A stretch of 64,000 nucleotides of DNA from Phaeacidiphilus oryzae TH49 (GCF_000744815.1 NZ_JQMQ01000005.1:5785801-5849800); one strand, 5' to 3'. Positions 1 through 9,237 are shown, counted from the first letter of the stretch. Numbers and translations: made by a program. Notes: generated by a model from the sequence alone, not told the origin.

Positions 1-98
1 GGGACTCGGCCGGGCGTCTGGTCGAGCACGTCACCAGCTGGCTGGCGCCGGACCACTTCCGCCTTGAGCTGGAGTTCGGCGATGTCCCGCAGACGTGA
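1..98 (+). CDS. C-terminal fragment of an upstream protein (possibly GntR/UTRA regulator)
   Basis: An open frame with codons starting at base 3 runs to TGA at 96-98 and encodes about 31 residues ending ELEFGDVPQT. Codon bias fits real coding sequence. The gene starts outside the window. An ending of alternating charged and hydrophobic residues would suit a GntR-type UTRA domain, and such regulators often precede ADP-ribosylglycohydrolase/permease/PfkB cassettes. That identification is a guess; only the coding nature is supported. Confidence 0.4.
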   Translation, partial: DSAGRLVEHVTSWLAPDHFRLELEFGDVPQT

Positions 99-156
99 GG
101 ACCATGTGCCGCGAGACCTTCGAGAACCATGAGAACCGCGAGAACTGCGAGTTGAG

Positions 157-1218
157 ATGACGGAACGTCAGACCGCCGGGCGGGAGCGCGCTCTGGGCGC
201 CTTCTACGGGCTCGCCCTGGGCGACGCCCTGGGGATGCCCACCCAGATCATGTCCCGGGCGTCGATCACCGCCCGCTTCGGCCGGGTCGCCGGCTTCGAG
301 CCGGGCCCCGCCGACAACCCGGTCGCCGCCGGGCTCCCGGCCGGCAGCGTCACCGACGACACCGAGCAGGCGGTACTCCTCGGGAGGCTGCTGGCGGACG
401 GCGGGGGCCGCATCGACCCGCACCTGCTGGCCGACGCGCTCCTCGCCTGGGAGGCGGAGATGAAGGCGCGCGGGTCCTTCGACCTCCTCGGCCCCTCCAC
501 CAAGGCGGCGCTGAGCGCGGTGGCCGCAGGAGTGCCGATCGAGGAGGCGGCCAAGAGCGGCACCACCAACGGCGCCGCGATGCGGGTCACCCCGGTCGGC
601 ATCGCCTTCTCGTACCGGGAGCTCGGGGTGGCCGGCTTCGTCGACAGGGTCGCCGAGTCCTGCCAGGTCACCCACGCCACCGGGCTCGGCATCGCGGGGG
701 CCTCCGCGGTGGCGTCCGCGGTCAGTGCGGGCGTCTCCGGCGCCGGAGTCGAGGGGGCCTTCGAGGCCGCGGTGGCCGCCGCTCGGGAGGGTGCCGGTCG
801 CGGGCACTGGGTGGCCGGCGCCGACATCGCCGCCCGCATCGGATGGGCCCGCCGCCTCGTGGACGGTGTCCCCGAGGACCGGGCGGTGGACCTGATCAGC
901 GAACTGATCGGGACCAGTGTGGCCGGGCAGGAGTCGGTGCCCGCCGCCTTCGCGGTGCTGGCGCTGGCCGGCCCGGACCCGTGGCGGTGCGGCCTGGTCG
1001 CGGCCAATCTGGGCGGGGACTGCGACACCATCGGCGCGATGGCCTGCGCGATCGCGGGCGCCATCGCCGGACTGCCGGCCGTGCCGCAGGCGGCGGTCGA
1101 CACCCTGGACCGAGCCAATCCCGGCCTCGGCCTCGTCCCCCTCACCGACCGGCTGCTCGCGCTGCGCGCGCGGGACGGCCGCGCGGTCGGTGTCGCCGAC
1201 GCTGTCGGCAGAGACTGA
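157..1218 (+). CDS. ADP-ribosylglycohydrolase family protein
   Basis: A 353-residue protein of the ADP-ribosylglycohydrolase (DraG-like) fold, which cleaves ADP-ribose or related N-glycosidic bonds with two Mg2+ ions. Visible motifs are GDALGMPT (22-29), the metal-binding TDDTEQ (66-71) and GGDCDTIGAMA near residues 286-296, so both halves of the dinuclear metal site are present. Length is normal for single-domain family members. The start is the ATG at 157; the ribosome binding site is weak. It heads a three-gene operon with an NCS1 permease and a PfkB kinase. That context suggests action on an imported nucleoside-like compound rather than on ADP-ribosylated protein, but the substrate is unknown. 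Confidence 0.9.
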   Translation: MTERQTAGRERALGAFYGLALGDALGMPTQIMSRASITARFGRVAGFEPGPADNPVAAGLPAGSVTDDTEQAVLLGRLLADGGGRIDPHLLADALLAWEAEMKARGSFDLLGPSTKAALSAVAAGVPIEEAAKSGTTNGAAMRVTPVGIAFSYRELGVAGFVDRVAESCQVTHATGLGIAGASAVASAVSAGVSGAGVEGAFEAAVAAAREGAGRGHWVAGADIAARIGWARRLVDGVPEDRAVDLISELIGTSVAGQESVPAAFAVLALAGPDPWRCGLVAANLGGDCDTIGAMACAIAGAIAGLPAVPQAAVDTLDRANPGLGLVPLTDRLLALRARDGRAVGVADAVGRD

Positions 1219-1238
1219 AACCCCCTCAGGAGGCAGAA

Positions 1239-2738
1239 GTGAGCGACTCAATGGTGAGTTCGGCACCGCAGCCGGAGCTGCCGCAGGAGGTCCCCGCCGA
1301 CCGCGTCGGCGCGGTGGAGACCCGCGGCATCGAGCCCGTACCGGACGGGGAGCGGCACGGCCGCGCCCGGCAGATGTTCTGGACCTGGTTCGCGGCCAAC
1401 ATCAGCATCCTCGGGCTGCCGCTGGGGGCGACCCTGGTGGCCTTCCACGCCCTGAACTTCTGGCAGGCGGCGGTGGTCGCGGCGATCGGATCGGCCGGTT
1501 CCTTCGCCCTGGTCGGCGGGTTGAGCATCGCCGGCAAGCGCGGTGGCGCCCCGGCGATGACCCTCTCCCGCGCGGTCTTCGGCACCCGCGGCAACCTCGG
1601 CCCGACGCTGATCACCTGGTTCAGCCGGGTGGGCTGGGAGACCATCAACACCACCACCGCGGCGTACGCGCTGCTCGCGCTGCTCGCGGCGGCCTTCGGC
1701 TGGCACCAGAACACCCCGCTCACCGTCGTCTGCCTGCTGGTCTTCATCGGCTGCACCCTGCTGATCAGCGGCCTCGGGCACGCCACCATCATGTGGATCA
1801 ACCGCTGGGCGACCTATGTCTTCGGCGTCCTCAACCTGGTGGTGATGGGCTTCCTGGTGGCCACCGTGGACTGGCACAAGGTGCTCCACTCGGGCACCGG
1901 CTCGGTCGCCGGGATGATCGGCGGGGTCGGCGTGATCGCCGCCGGCACCGGCATCGGCTGGGCCAACGCCGGTGCGGACTACGCCCGTTACCTGCCCCGG
2001 CGGATCCCCGGCGGGCGTCTGGTGGTCGCCTCGGCGGCCGGCGCCGGGATCCCGCTGGTGCTGCTGATCTCGCTGGGCGCGCTGCTCACCGCGGGCGATC
2101 CGACGCTGGCGACCGCGGCCGACCCGGTGGCGGCGATCCACGCCATGCTGCCGGGCTGGATGGCGGTGCCGTACCTGATCGCGGCCTTCGGCGGGCTGCT
2201 GCTCTCCAACCATCTCTCGGTCTACTCGGCCGGGTTGACGCTGGTGACCCTCGGCATCCGGGCCAGGCGGACGGTCGCGGTCGGCATCGACGTGGTGATC
2301 ACGCTGGCCGGCGGGATCTACTTCATGCTGATCGCGGGCAGCTTCTACGGCCCGTTCACCACCTTCCTCACCGTGCTGGCGGTGCCGATCACCGCCTGGG
2401 TCGCCGTCTTCGGCGCCGACCTGGTGATCGGCCGGCGGTACGACCCGAAGGCGCTGATGGACACCCGGCCCGGCGGCCGCTACTGGTATCAGGGCGGCGT
2501 CAACTGGCGGGCGGTGGGCGCCTGGGCGGTCGGGATCGTGGTCGGACTGCTGCTCACCGAGGTGAAGACCAGCGACACCGACGTGTGGTTCTCCGGGCCG
2601 TTCTCGCACTCCTGGCTGGGGAGCAGCGGGCTGGGCTGGGCGGTCACCTTCGTCGTCTCGGCCGCGCTCTACCTGCTGCTGCGGAGGCTGTTCCCGGAGA
2701 GGGCGGAGAGCGAAGCCGTCGAGGAGGTGGCGGCATGA
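1239..2738 (+). CDS. NCS1 family cytosine/purine permease
   Basis: A 499-residue membrane protein of the nucleobase:cation symporter-1 family (cytosine/purine/uracil/thiamine/allantoin permeases). The first ~45 residues are hydrophilic, then about twelve hydrophobic segments follow, starting at FWTWFAANISILGLPLGAT. The start is a GTG at 1239, chosen because AGGAGG lies at 1228-1233 with five bases spacing; an in-frame ATG at 1251 is less well placed. It lies 20 bp after the ADP-ribosylglycohydrolase gene and overlaps the next gene by four bases, so the three are one transcription unit. Substrate is probably a nucleobase or nucleoside; the sequence alone does not say which. Confidence 0.9.
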   Translation: MSDSMVSSAPQPELPQEVPADRVGAVETRGIEPVPDGERHGRARQMFWTWFAANISILGLPLGATLVAFHALNFWQAAVVAAIGSAGSFALVGGLSIAGKRGGAPAMTLSRAVFGTRGNLGPTLITWFSRVGWETINTTTAAYALLALLAAAFGWHQNTPLTVVCLLVFIGCTLLISGLGHATIMWINRWATYVFGVLNLVVMGFLVATVDWHKVLHSGTGSVAGMIGGVGVIAAGTGIGWANAGADYARYLPRRIPGGRLVVASAAGAGIPLVLLISLGALLTAGDPTLATAADPVAAIHAMLPGWMAVPYLIAAFGGLLLSNHLSVYSAGLTLVTLGIRARRTVAVGIDVVITLAGGIYFMLIAGSFYGPFTTFLTVLAVPITAWVAVFGADLVIGRRYDPKALMDTRPGGRYWYQGGVNWRAVGAWAVGIVVGLLLTEVKTSDTDVWFSGPFSHSWLGSSGLGWAVTFVVSAALYLLLRRLFPERAESEAVEEVAA

Positions 2739-3661
2739 CCGGCGGACCCGTGCTGTACCTGGCCGGCGGGGTGCTGGTGGACCTGGTGATGCGGGTGCCC
2801 CGGCTGCCCGAGCGCGGCGGCGACCTCTTCGCCGAGGACGCCGAGTTCACCCCCGGCGGCGGCTTCAACGTGCTGACCGCCGCCCGGCGGCAGGGACTTC
2901 GGGCCGTGTACGCCGGGGCGCACGGCACCGGTCCGTTCGGCGACCGGGTCCGGGCGGGGCTGGCGGCGGAGGGGATCGGCACACTGCTGCCGGCGGTCGA
3001 GGGGCGGGACACCGGGTTCTGCGTCGCCCTGGTCGAGCGCGGGGAGCGCACCTTCGTCACCGCGAGCGGCGCGGAGGGCCGGTTGTCGGTGGCGGACGCC
3101 GGAGCGCTGCGGGAGCGGCTGCGGCCGGGCGACCTCGTCCAGCTCTCGGGCTACCAGCTCGCCGGGGAGGGGACCGCGGAGGCGCTGGAGTGGCTGGTCA
3201 GGCGGCTGCCGGAGGAGGTGGTGCTGAGTTTCGACCCCGGGCCGATGGCGGGCGGCGTGCGGGGAGAGCTGCTCGACCTGGTGCTGGGCCGCTGCGACTG
3301 GCTGAGCCTCAACCGGAGGGAGGCGGAACTGCTGGGCGTCGACGGCGGCGAGCACGGCCGGCGTCTCAAGGGCGGGACGGTGCTGCGCGCGGACGCGGAC
3401 GGCTGCTGGGTGCGCGCCCCCGGGGAGGAACGGGCCCTCCATGTGCCGGCGGTGCCGGTGGAGGCGGTGGACCCGAACGGAGCCGGGGACGCCCACGTCG
3501 GCACCTTCCTGGCCGGCCTCGCCGCCGGCCAGCCCCCGGCGGTCGCCGCCGCGCGAGCCAACGCGGCCGCCGCCTACGCCGTCACCCGCCCCGGCCCGGC
3601 GACCGCCCCGACGCCCGCCGAACTGGACGCCTTCATGGCGGCACGCTGGGCGACGGGCTGA
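2735..3661 (+). CDS. PfkB family carbohydrate kinase
   Basis: A 308-residue ribokinase-type sugar kinase. An N-terminal glycine-rich sugar-binding stretch (FTPGGGFNVLTAA) and the C-terminal catalytic signature DPNGAGDAHVG near residues 246-256, with the catalytic Asp in GAGD, are both visible. ATG overlaps the permease stop (ATGA), implying translational coupling. Members of this family phosphorylate ribose, nucleosides, pseudouridine or related sugars. With a permease and an ADP-ribosylglycohydrolase upstream, a role in phosphorylating the imported nucleoside or the sugar released from it is likely. The exact substrate is inferred, not shown. Confidence 0.9.
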   Translation: MTGGPVLYLAGGVLVDLVMRVPRLPERGGDLFAEDAEFTPGGGFNVLTAARRQGLRAVYAGAHGTGPFGDRVRAGLAAEGIGTLLPAVEGRDTGFCVALVERGERTFVTASGAEGRLSVADAGALRERLRPGDLVQLSGYQLAGEGTAEALEWLVRRLPEEVVLSFDPGPMAGGVRGELLDLVLGRCDWLSLNRREAELLGVDGGEHGRRLKGGTVLRADADGCWVRAPGEERALHVPAVPVEAVDPNGAGDAHVGTFLAGLAAGQPPAVAAARANAAAAYAVTRPGPATAPTPAELDAFMAARWATG

Positions 3662-4095
3662 GCGGGGCGCTGTGCGGCTGCGCGGGGCGGGGGCGGGGAC
3701 GACCGCGTAGGTCGGTCGGGCGGTCCGGCGGCCCGGCGGGGCGGCGGGCGGTTGGTCCGTCCGGTGGAGTGGTCGGGGCGTGGAAGCTGGTGCTGCGCCT
3801 CGGATGGGCGGGGCCAGCCGCGGGGACCGGCCAGGGTGCCTGCCGCTCAAACGGCCGGCCGCCCAGGCCGCCCGCTCGCCAGGGTCGGCTGTGGCGGGGG
3901 ACGCCGCGGGCGGCGGACGGAGGTGAACGAGGGCGGTGGCCGGTGGGGGCAGGCCGTCCCCGGGGCCCCGCTCGGGGTACGGCCGCGCCCCCGGATCGTG
4001 GCCGGTGGGGCGGGGATCCGGGGGCGCGGGGGCGGGCATGGCCTGCAGTGACGATTCGTCAGGGCTGCGGTGGGGCCGCCCGGCCGGGGGCGGGG
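3662..4095. other. Intergenic region, no gene seen
   Basis: 434 bp between two convergent genes, extremely G-rich on the plus strand. Apart from the hairpin at 3985-4027 I see no convincing gene. The open frames through it have a base composition typical of shadow frames. Confidence 0.6.
3985..4027. terminator. Strong inverted repeat, probable bidirectional terminator
   Basis: A perfect 13-bp inverted repeat (3985-3997 with 4015-4027) around a 17-base G-rich loop, lying between the convergent PfkB kinase and DUF2637 genes. No T-run follows, as is usual in Streptomyces terminators. Confidence 0.6.
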
Positions 4096-5208
4096 TCAGC
4101 CGTAGAGCTGCTCCAGGCCCTTGAGCTTGCGCTCCAGTTCGTCCAGGCGGGGCAGCGCCTGGGTGTCGTCCTCGGCGGTGAGGTCGAAGAGGCCGTCACG
4201 GCTGGGCCCCGAGGCCTTCAGCGGGGGCACCAGCGCGGGGCGCCGCCGCGCCGCCCGGCGCTTGTCCCGCGAGTCGCCCTCGGCCGACAGCGCCTCGGAG
4301 GCTATGGCGGACTCCGCGGTCGCGGGCTCGCGCTCCGCGCCGAACGCGTTCGGCGTGTGCCCGCTGACGACCGTTCCGTCCGCCTCGGAGCCACTGGTCA
4401 GTGCCGCCGCGCCGGACTGCCCCCGGCCGAACCGGCCGCCGCCCTGACGGCTGATCGCCTTGATCTCCGCGCGCTCCCTGCGCACCTCCGCGCGCTGGCG
4501 CTCGCGGTTGAGCACCCGCTCGCGCTTGTCCTCGCGCACCTCGTCGACCGCCTCGTCCAGCGAGCGCACGCCCTCCAGCAGCATCAGGGACCAGGCGGCG
4601 TAGGTCTCCCTGGGCGCCCGGACCCAGCGCACGATCCGGATCTGCGGCAGCGGCCGCGGTACCAGGCCCTGCTCGCGCAGTGCCGCCCGGCGGGTCTGCT
4701 TCAGCGCGCGGTCGAAGAGGACCGCCGCGGAGAGGGACATCCCGGCGAAGAACTGCGGGGCCCCGTTGTGGTCGATCCCACGGGGCGCGTGCACCCAGTT
4801 GAACCACGCGGAGGCGGCGGCGAAGAGCCACACCAGGCAGCGCGACCCCATCGCCGCGTCGCCGTGGCTGGCCTCGCGCACGGCGAGCACCGAGCAGAAC
4901 ATCGCGGCGCCGTCCAGGCCGAACGGCACCAGATACTCCCAGCCGCCGCTCAGCCCCAGGTTCTGGATCCCGAAACCGACCAGTCCGTGAAAGGAGAGCG
5001 CCGCCGCGACCGCCGCGCAGCAGAACAGCAGTACGTAGGACGCCGTCCCATAGACGACCTCCTTCTTTCTGCGCCGCTCCTCGCTGCGTTCCCAGGAGTC
5101 CTCCCCGGACTCCCGGCGCGGCCGCAGCAGCGCGATCAGTACGGAGAGGACCACCAGTGCCGCGGCACCGGCGACGCCCCACCCCAGCGTTGAATCGGTC
5201 AAACTCAT
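4096..5208 (-). CDS. DUF2637 (SpdB-like) membrane protein
   Basis: A 370-residue protein of the DUF2637 family, found almost only in actinomycetes on chromosomes and conjugative plasmids. Four hydrophobic segments lie in the first ~170 residues: one at residues 8-27, a pair around VLLFCCAAVAAALSF and the LDGAAMFCSVLAV helix, and one ending in WFNWVHAP. These are followed by a charged cytoplasmic tail rich in Arg/Glu (RERQRAEVRRERAEIK), probably coiled coil. The start is the ATG at 5208; a longer frame to 5274 lacks a better start. No transfer genes are nearby, so this is a chromosomal copy of unknown function. Confidence 0.8.
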   Translation of the reverse strand: MSLTDSTLGWGVAGAAALVVLSVLIALLRPRRESGEDSWERSEERRRKKEVVYGTASYVLLFCCAAVAAALSFHGLVGFGIQNLGLSGGWEYLVPFGLDGAAMFCSVLAVREASHGDAAMGSRCLVWLFAAASAWFNWVHAPRGIDHNGAPQFFAGMSLSAAVLFDRALKQTRRAALREQGLVPRPLPQIRIVRWVRAPRETYAAWSLMLLEGVRSLDEAVDEVREDKRERVLNRERQRAEVRRERAEIKAISRQGGGRFGRGQSGAAALTSGSEADGTVVSGHTPNAFGAEREPATAESAIASEALSAEGDSRDKRRAARRRPALVPPLKASGPSRDGLFDLTAEDDTQALPRLDELERKLKGLEQLYG

Positions 5209-5400
5209 CGACGTGCCACCAGCCTCGCTCTCGGTGCGAGCGTCCGCCTGGACGCGGCACCCATACTGGCCCAAGCGACGGGAAAAGAATGGCGTTTTAG
5301 CGGGGACGGACCGGGACGCGTGAGAAGTGGCAAGAGACTAATTGGAAAGTCATATAAGCGTCTGCGTAAGGCCGTTCGGATTGTCGCTTCACCGTACGAT

Positions 5401-6264
5401 TCAATGCCCTCGGCGCGGGCAGGTCGCGCAGAGTTCGGCGCCGGAGACCGTGTAATAGAGGCAGCAACTCACCCGGGTGCGGGCGCGCGCGTCCACCCCG
5501 CCCGACCCGGGATCCACTCCCGCGCCCGCGTCCGCGCCGGCGCCCCCGCTTGCGTCCGCGCCCGCGCTTGCGTCCGCGCCCGCGCAAGCGCCCGGGCGGG
5601 CGGAAGCCGCGAAGCCGGCCGCGCCGGTGAACGGCGGGGTGCCGCCCGGGAAGAGGGCGTCGAGCGCCCGCCGGGCCTCGGCCTCCCGGCCCAGCCGGCT
5701 GCCGATGTACCAGAGTCCTTCCACGATGTCGTCGGTGGCCAGCCCCCACAGCATCCGCGGCCCGCGCCGGACGAACGGCCGGAAGGCGCGCAGTAGCGGC
5801 CAGAGATGCGCGGCCAGCGCGTGCCGCACCGCGGCGGGCCCGGCGCCGGGCAGCACCCGGAGGCCGGCCGGGTCGACGGTGATCGCGTACTCCCGGGCGT
5901 CGAAGTGCACCTGGCGGGGCGTCAGCAGCGGCAGTGGCGCCCCCTCGGCCAGCAGCCAGGGGACGGTGAAGAGGAGGGCGGTCGGCCACAGCCGGCGGTG
6001 GAGCGCGAAACCGGCGGCGACGTCCGGGCGGAGCTCCTCGCCGTACGCGGCCCGGCCGCGGGCCTCCTCGGCGGCGATCTCGGCACGGGGGTCGACGGGG
6101 GCCGCCGGGCCGCCGCCGGGCGCGAGGGTCACCCGCAGGTCCGGGTAGGCGCTGCCGAGCTGGGCGTACGCGGAGGCCAGGAGAGGGTGCCCGGTGGGCG
6201 CCGGGGTGCCGCCGGTGAGGGCGCCGCCGGTGAGGGTGCCGGTCAGGGTGGTGCTGGGGAGCAT
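5401..6264 (-). CDS. FhuF-like (2Fe-2S) ferric reductase/siderophore protein
   Basis: A 287-residue protein ending in the FhuF-type iron-sulfur motif C267-C268-x10-C279-x2-C282. FhuF proteins reduce ferric siderophores in the cytoplasm. The core domain spans about residues 25-220. Between it and the cysteine motif is an odd Ala/Gly/Asp low-complexity linker of roughly 30 residues (about 5505-5600), built from repeated GADAS-like units. The gene is monocistronic and a DmdR-type iron box lies about 100 bp upstream, which fits iron-repressed expression. The start ATG has a weak ribosome binding site. Siderophore identity cannot be judged. Confidence 0.75.
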   Translation of the reverse strand: MLPSTTLTGTLTGGALTGGTPAPTGHPLLASAYAQLGSAYPDLRVTLAPGGGPAAPVDPRAEIAAEEARGRAAYGEELRPDVAAGFALHRRLWPTALLFTVPWLLAEGAPLPLLTPRQVHFDAREYAITVDPAGLRVLPGAGPAAVRHALAAHLWPLLRAFRPFVRRGPRMLWGLATDDIVEGLWYIGSRLGREAEARRALDALFPGGTPPFTGAAGFAASARPGACAGADASAGADASGGAGADAGAGVDPGSGGVDARARTRVSCCLYYTVSGAELCATCPRRGH

Positions 6265-6360
6265 GGAGCGGAGCCTGTTCGGACCGTGGGGCGGGCGCGG
6301 TACGCGGCGCGCGGGCGCGCGCCCCGGGGCGATGTCATGTCAGGAAAGGCAGGAGGAAAG

Positions 6361-6379
6361 GCAGGGAAGCCTTACCTTA
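6361..6379 (-). promoter_or_regulatory. Iron box (DmdR/IdeR-type operator)
   Basis: Read on the minus strand, these 19 bases match 13 positions of the Streptomyces iron box TTAGGTTAGGCTCACCTAA, including an unbroken AGGCT core. It lies about 100 bp upstream of the FhuF-like gene, which it would repress when iron is plentiful. Confidence 0.6.
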
Positions 6380-6418
6380 GCTGACACCGCCCCGCTCCGC
6401 CCCTGGACGACGCGCCGC

Positions 6419-7382
6419 TCAGCCCTCCAGCGCCCGCTCTAGCCAGACCGGCACCCCGCCGAACGCCCGTACCAGGCGCTGCGCCTGGGCGCGGAGAATG
6501 GCCGCCTCCGCCGCAGGGGAGACCTCGGCCAGTGAGACCAGCGCGGGGGCGATGCCGATCGAGTAGCCGATCTCCTCGCGCAGCCGCAGGGACTCGGCGA
6601 AGCCGTGCCGCGCCCCGGCCAGGTTGCCGTCCGACTGGGCGAGGCCGGCCAGATGCCGCCAGGTGTAGGAGCGCAGCAGCGGGTCGTCCTGCTGCTCGGC
6701 GCCCGCGTGGGCGCGGAGGTACGCCGAGCGGGCCGCGGCGCGGTCCTTCACCAGGTTCTCCGCGACGAGGCCGCGCCGGAAGTGCACCCACACCCGCAGC
6801 CCGTCGTCCGGCGGGAGGAGGGCGGACGCCCGGCCGAGCGCAGCCTGCGCCTCGTCCAGCCGGTCGTGCTCGCCGAGGAGGGTGGAGCAGTAGGCGAGGT
6901 AGCCGCGCTCGCAGGCGGCGGCCGCCCGCTCGTGGTCGGACCGGGCCAACGCCTCGGCCTGCCGCAGGGCGGCCTCGGCGGCGGACCAGCCCTCCGCGGT
7001 GAAGAGGCACTCCTCGATCAGCAGGGCGGCCCGGACCAGTGCGGAGTCCGGGTCGGTCTCGGCGGCGGGCTCCAGCAGCCAGGCGGCCTCGCTCCAGCAG
7101 CCGCGGGAGCGGAGGCGCCAGAGGAGCTGCTCGCCGGGGGCTTCGGCGCCGAGCGCGCCGGCCGCGCCGGCCGCTCCGGCCGCACCGGCCGCGCCGTTGG
7201 CGGCGCCGGTCGTCGCCGGTCGGCCGCGGGGTGCCCGGCCCGCGCCGCCGAGGGGGCGGGGGCGGCGGCGGAGCCCCGTGCGGTACCGACCGCCTCCTCG
7301 CGGCCCACTGCGACTCGGCCGGGCCGGTCGCCCCGGTCGCGCCGGACGAGACTGCCTGCTGGTCCGACAACGCCACCTCCAT
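6419..7382 (-). CDS. TPR-like protein, interrupted by an apparent frameshift
   Basis: The C-terminal ~265 residues (6419 to about 7220) are a coherent helical-repeat protein with TPR-like spacing, for example LFTAEGWSAAEAALRQAEAL and HLAGLAQSDGNLAGARHGF. That frame has no ATG, GTG or TTG upstream of 6949 before its stop at about 7397. A plausible N-terminus exists in another frame from ATG 7382 (MEVALSDQQAVSSGATG...). The two frames join if two bases are restored in the C-runs of the minus strand near 7251-7268. I therefore read it as one gene of about 320 codons with lost bases. It lies 158 bp downstream of the zinc-ribbon gene, on the same strand. Function unknown. Confidence 0.6.
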
Positions 7383-7540
7383 GTGCGCGGTGTCAGTCAG
7401 GGCTCCGGTCGGCTCGCTGCTGCGGTCCTGGGATGCGCCACCGGATGGATGGCATTCCAACACGTGTGGCGTACGCCACGCCAGACGTCGGCCGGAGTTG
7501 GTCGATCTCCGGCCCGGCGGCCGGGGGGTCCCGGCGGCGG

Positions 7541-8536
7541 TCAGGACGTGCTGCCGCCGGCGATCAGGCGCCGGGCCGGACCGTTGACCGGCTGCGGCAT
7601 CCCCGCGAGGTCCAACTCGAAAAGGGCGACGAGGAGTTGGTCCGCCCGGTTGAGGGCCTCGCGGGAGTAGCCGGCCAGCGTGAACATCGCCGGGGCCAGT
7701 TCGTCCGAGTGGAGGGTGTTCAGCCAGACGCACTCCACCGCCCGCAGGTCGGCCGGTTCGGTCCAGGTGTCGACCTGGGCGACGATCCGGCTGCCGAGGA
7801 GGCAGACCCCGTCCCGGTCCTGGGAGTCCGAGACCTCGAGGTCGCCGAAGCCGAGCCACTCCAGATAGCGGGCGGCGGCGAGGACGGCGTCCTCGGAGGT
7901 GCGCACCGGGTGCGGGAGGAAGGGGCTGCGGGAGCCGGGCGACTGCTCGGCGTGCTCCCGCTCGCGCTCGCGGCCGCGGTCCGGACCGTGCTCGCGGGCC
8001 GGGTCGGCTCCGGGGCGGTCCGAGGAGCCCGGGCGGTCCGAGGAGCCGGGGCGGTCCGAGGCGCCCGCGCGGCGCTGGGCGGGCGTCGGCCCGGCGGGGT
8101 TGCGCAGGTCGCGGGTGGGCAGCGGAGCCGGGGGGAGCGAGCCGGTCTGCGGCGCGCCGGGCGGGCCGGCCGGCTCCGTGGGCGGCTCGAACGGCCGGGC
8201 GGTGTCCACCGGGAGGCGGACCACCGAGCCGCAGCCGCAGGTGAACTCCGGCTGCGGCCACTGCTCGGAGCGTCCGCAGCGCGGGCAGCGCATGTTCAGC
8301 CAGGAGTCCTCCCAGGAGCGGAAGCGGACCAGCACCGGCACCCCGCCACGGAGCAGCGGCACCCGCAACGCGGCGCCGCAGGGGCACGGCAGGGCGGGCG
8401 GTTCGTAGGCGTGCTCACGGCGGCAGCTGGGGCAGCGCACCACTCTGGGCGCCGCGCTGTCCGGCTGCGAGGGCTGCGGGGTCGGCGTACCGGGCATGTT
8501 GACGTACCGTCCGTTCGCTGAGTCTGCTGGGTCCAT
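7541..8536 (-). CDS. Zinc-ribbon protein of unknown function
   Basis: A 331-residue protein. Residues ~30-105 carry two zinc-ribbon-like groups: CPSCRREH...CPCG and CPRCGRSEQW...CGCG. The middle (about 115-210) is disordered, rich in Pro, Arg and Asp, and contains three tandem SDRPGS-like units (DNA about 8015-8070). The C-terminal ~110 residues (SEDAVLAAARYLEWLGFGDLEV...) form a folded domain resembling restriction-endonuclease-like modules, but I cannot identify catalytic residues. The start may be 8536 or the ATG at 8497. It is divergent from the MobA-like gene and upstream of the TPR-like gene. Confidence 0.7.
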   Translation of the reverse strand: MDPADSANGRYVNMPGTPTPQPSQPDSAAPRVVRCPSCRREHAYEPPALPCPCGAALRVPLLRGGVPVLVRFRSWEDSWLNMRCPRCGRSEQWPQPEFTCGCGSVVRLPVDTARPFEPPTEPAGPPGAPQTGSLPPAPLPTRDLRNPAGPTPAQRRAGASDRPGSSDRPGSSDRPGADPAREHGPDRGREREREHAEQSPGSRSPFLPHPVRTSEDAVLAAARYLEWLGFGDLEVSDSQDRDGVCLLGSRIVAQVDTWTEPADLRAVECVWLNTLHSDELAPAMFTLAGYSREALNRADQLLVALFELDLAGMPQPVNGPARRLIAGGSTS

Positions 8537-8648
8537 CGTCCCCGATCCGGCGGCGCTTGGGGACGGCTTGGGAAGGCTTCTCTGCGCCCGTGCGGGCGAC
8601 TGCCCGGCCGCTGCCCGGCCAAAGGTGAGGGGCGGTCGCGGGTGTGGG

Positions 8649-9237
8649 ATGCTCGCGCACGTGAACGGAGTCGCGGGACTGGTACTGGCGGCCGGAGCCG
8701 GGCGGCGGATGGGGGGCCGGCCGAAGGCCCTGTTGCCCTACCGGGGCGGCCTGCTGGTCGAGCATGCGGCGGGGGTACTGGCGGACGGGGGGTGTGCGCC
8801 GGTGGTGGCCGTGCTGGGCGCGGGCGAGGCGGAGCTGCGCCCGGGGGTGGGCGTCGTCCGCAACCCTGACTGGGCGTCAGGAATGGGCTCCTCGCTGCGC
8901 ATCGGGCTGGCGGCGCTGCCCGGCGACGCGGACGCCGTGGTCGTCTCGCTGGTCGATATGCCGGGGGTGACCGCCGAGGCGGTACGGCGGCTGGTGGCGG
9001 CGTACCGCGAGGGGGCGCGGGGCTGGCGGCGGCGGCGTACGGGGGGAGGCGGGGGCACCCGGTCCTGTTCGCGCGCGAGCACTGGGACGGGATCGCGCGG
9101 GTCGCGCGGGGGACGCGGGGGCGCGCGGGTATCTGGCCGAGCGGGCGGCCGAGTTGGCGCTGGTGGAATGCGGCGATATCGCCTCCGGTGAGGACGTCGA
9201 CACTCCCGAGGCGTGGCGCGCGTGGCTCGGCGACTGA
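8649..9237 (+). CDS. MobA-like nucleotidyltransferase, two apparent frameshifts
   Basis: A nucleotidyltransferase of the MobA/MocA (molybdenum cofactor cytidylyl- or guanylyltransferase) type. The N-terminus carries LVLAAGAGRRMGGRPKALLP (nucleotide-binding loop), and VVVSLVDMPGV holds the metal-binding Asp. The frame breaks in the G5 run at 9011-9015 and again in the G5 run at 9108-9112. Restoring one G at each gives an intact ~197-residue protein ending ...EDVDTPEAWRAWLGD and stopping at 9237. Two independent losses in equal runs, with perfect conservation afterwards, point to sequence error. It may mature the Mo cofactor for the two molybdenum hydroxylase operons in this window (inference). 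Confidence 0.75.

Noticed and set aside
917-3661. A 914-codon plus-strand frame that ends as the PfkB kinase
   Set aside because: The first ~600 codons are a shadow of the glycohydrolase and permease genes. Only the part from 2735 onward is a recognisable protein.
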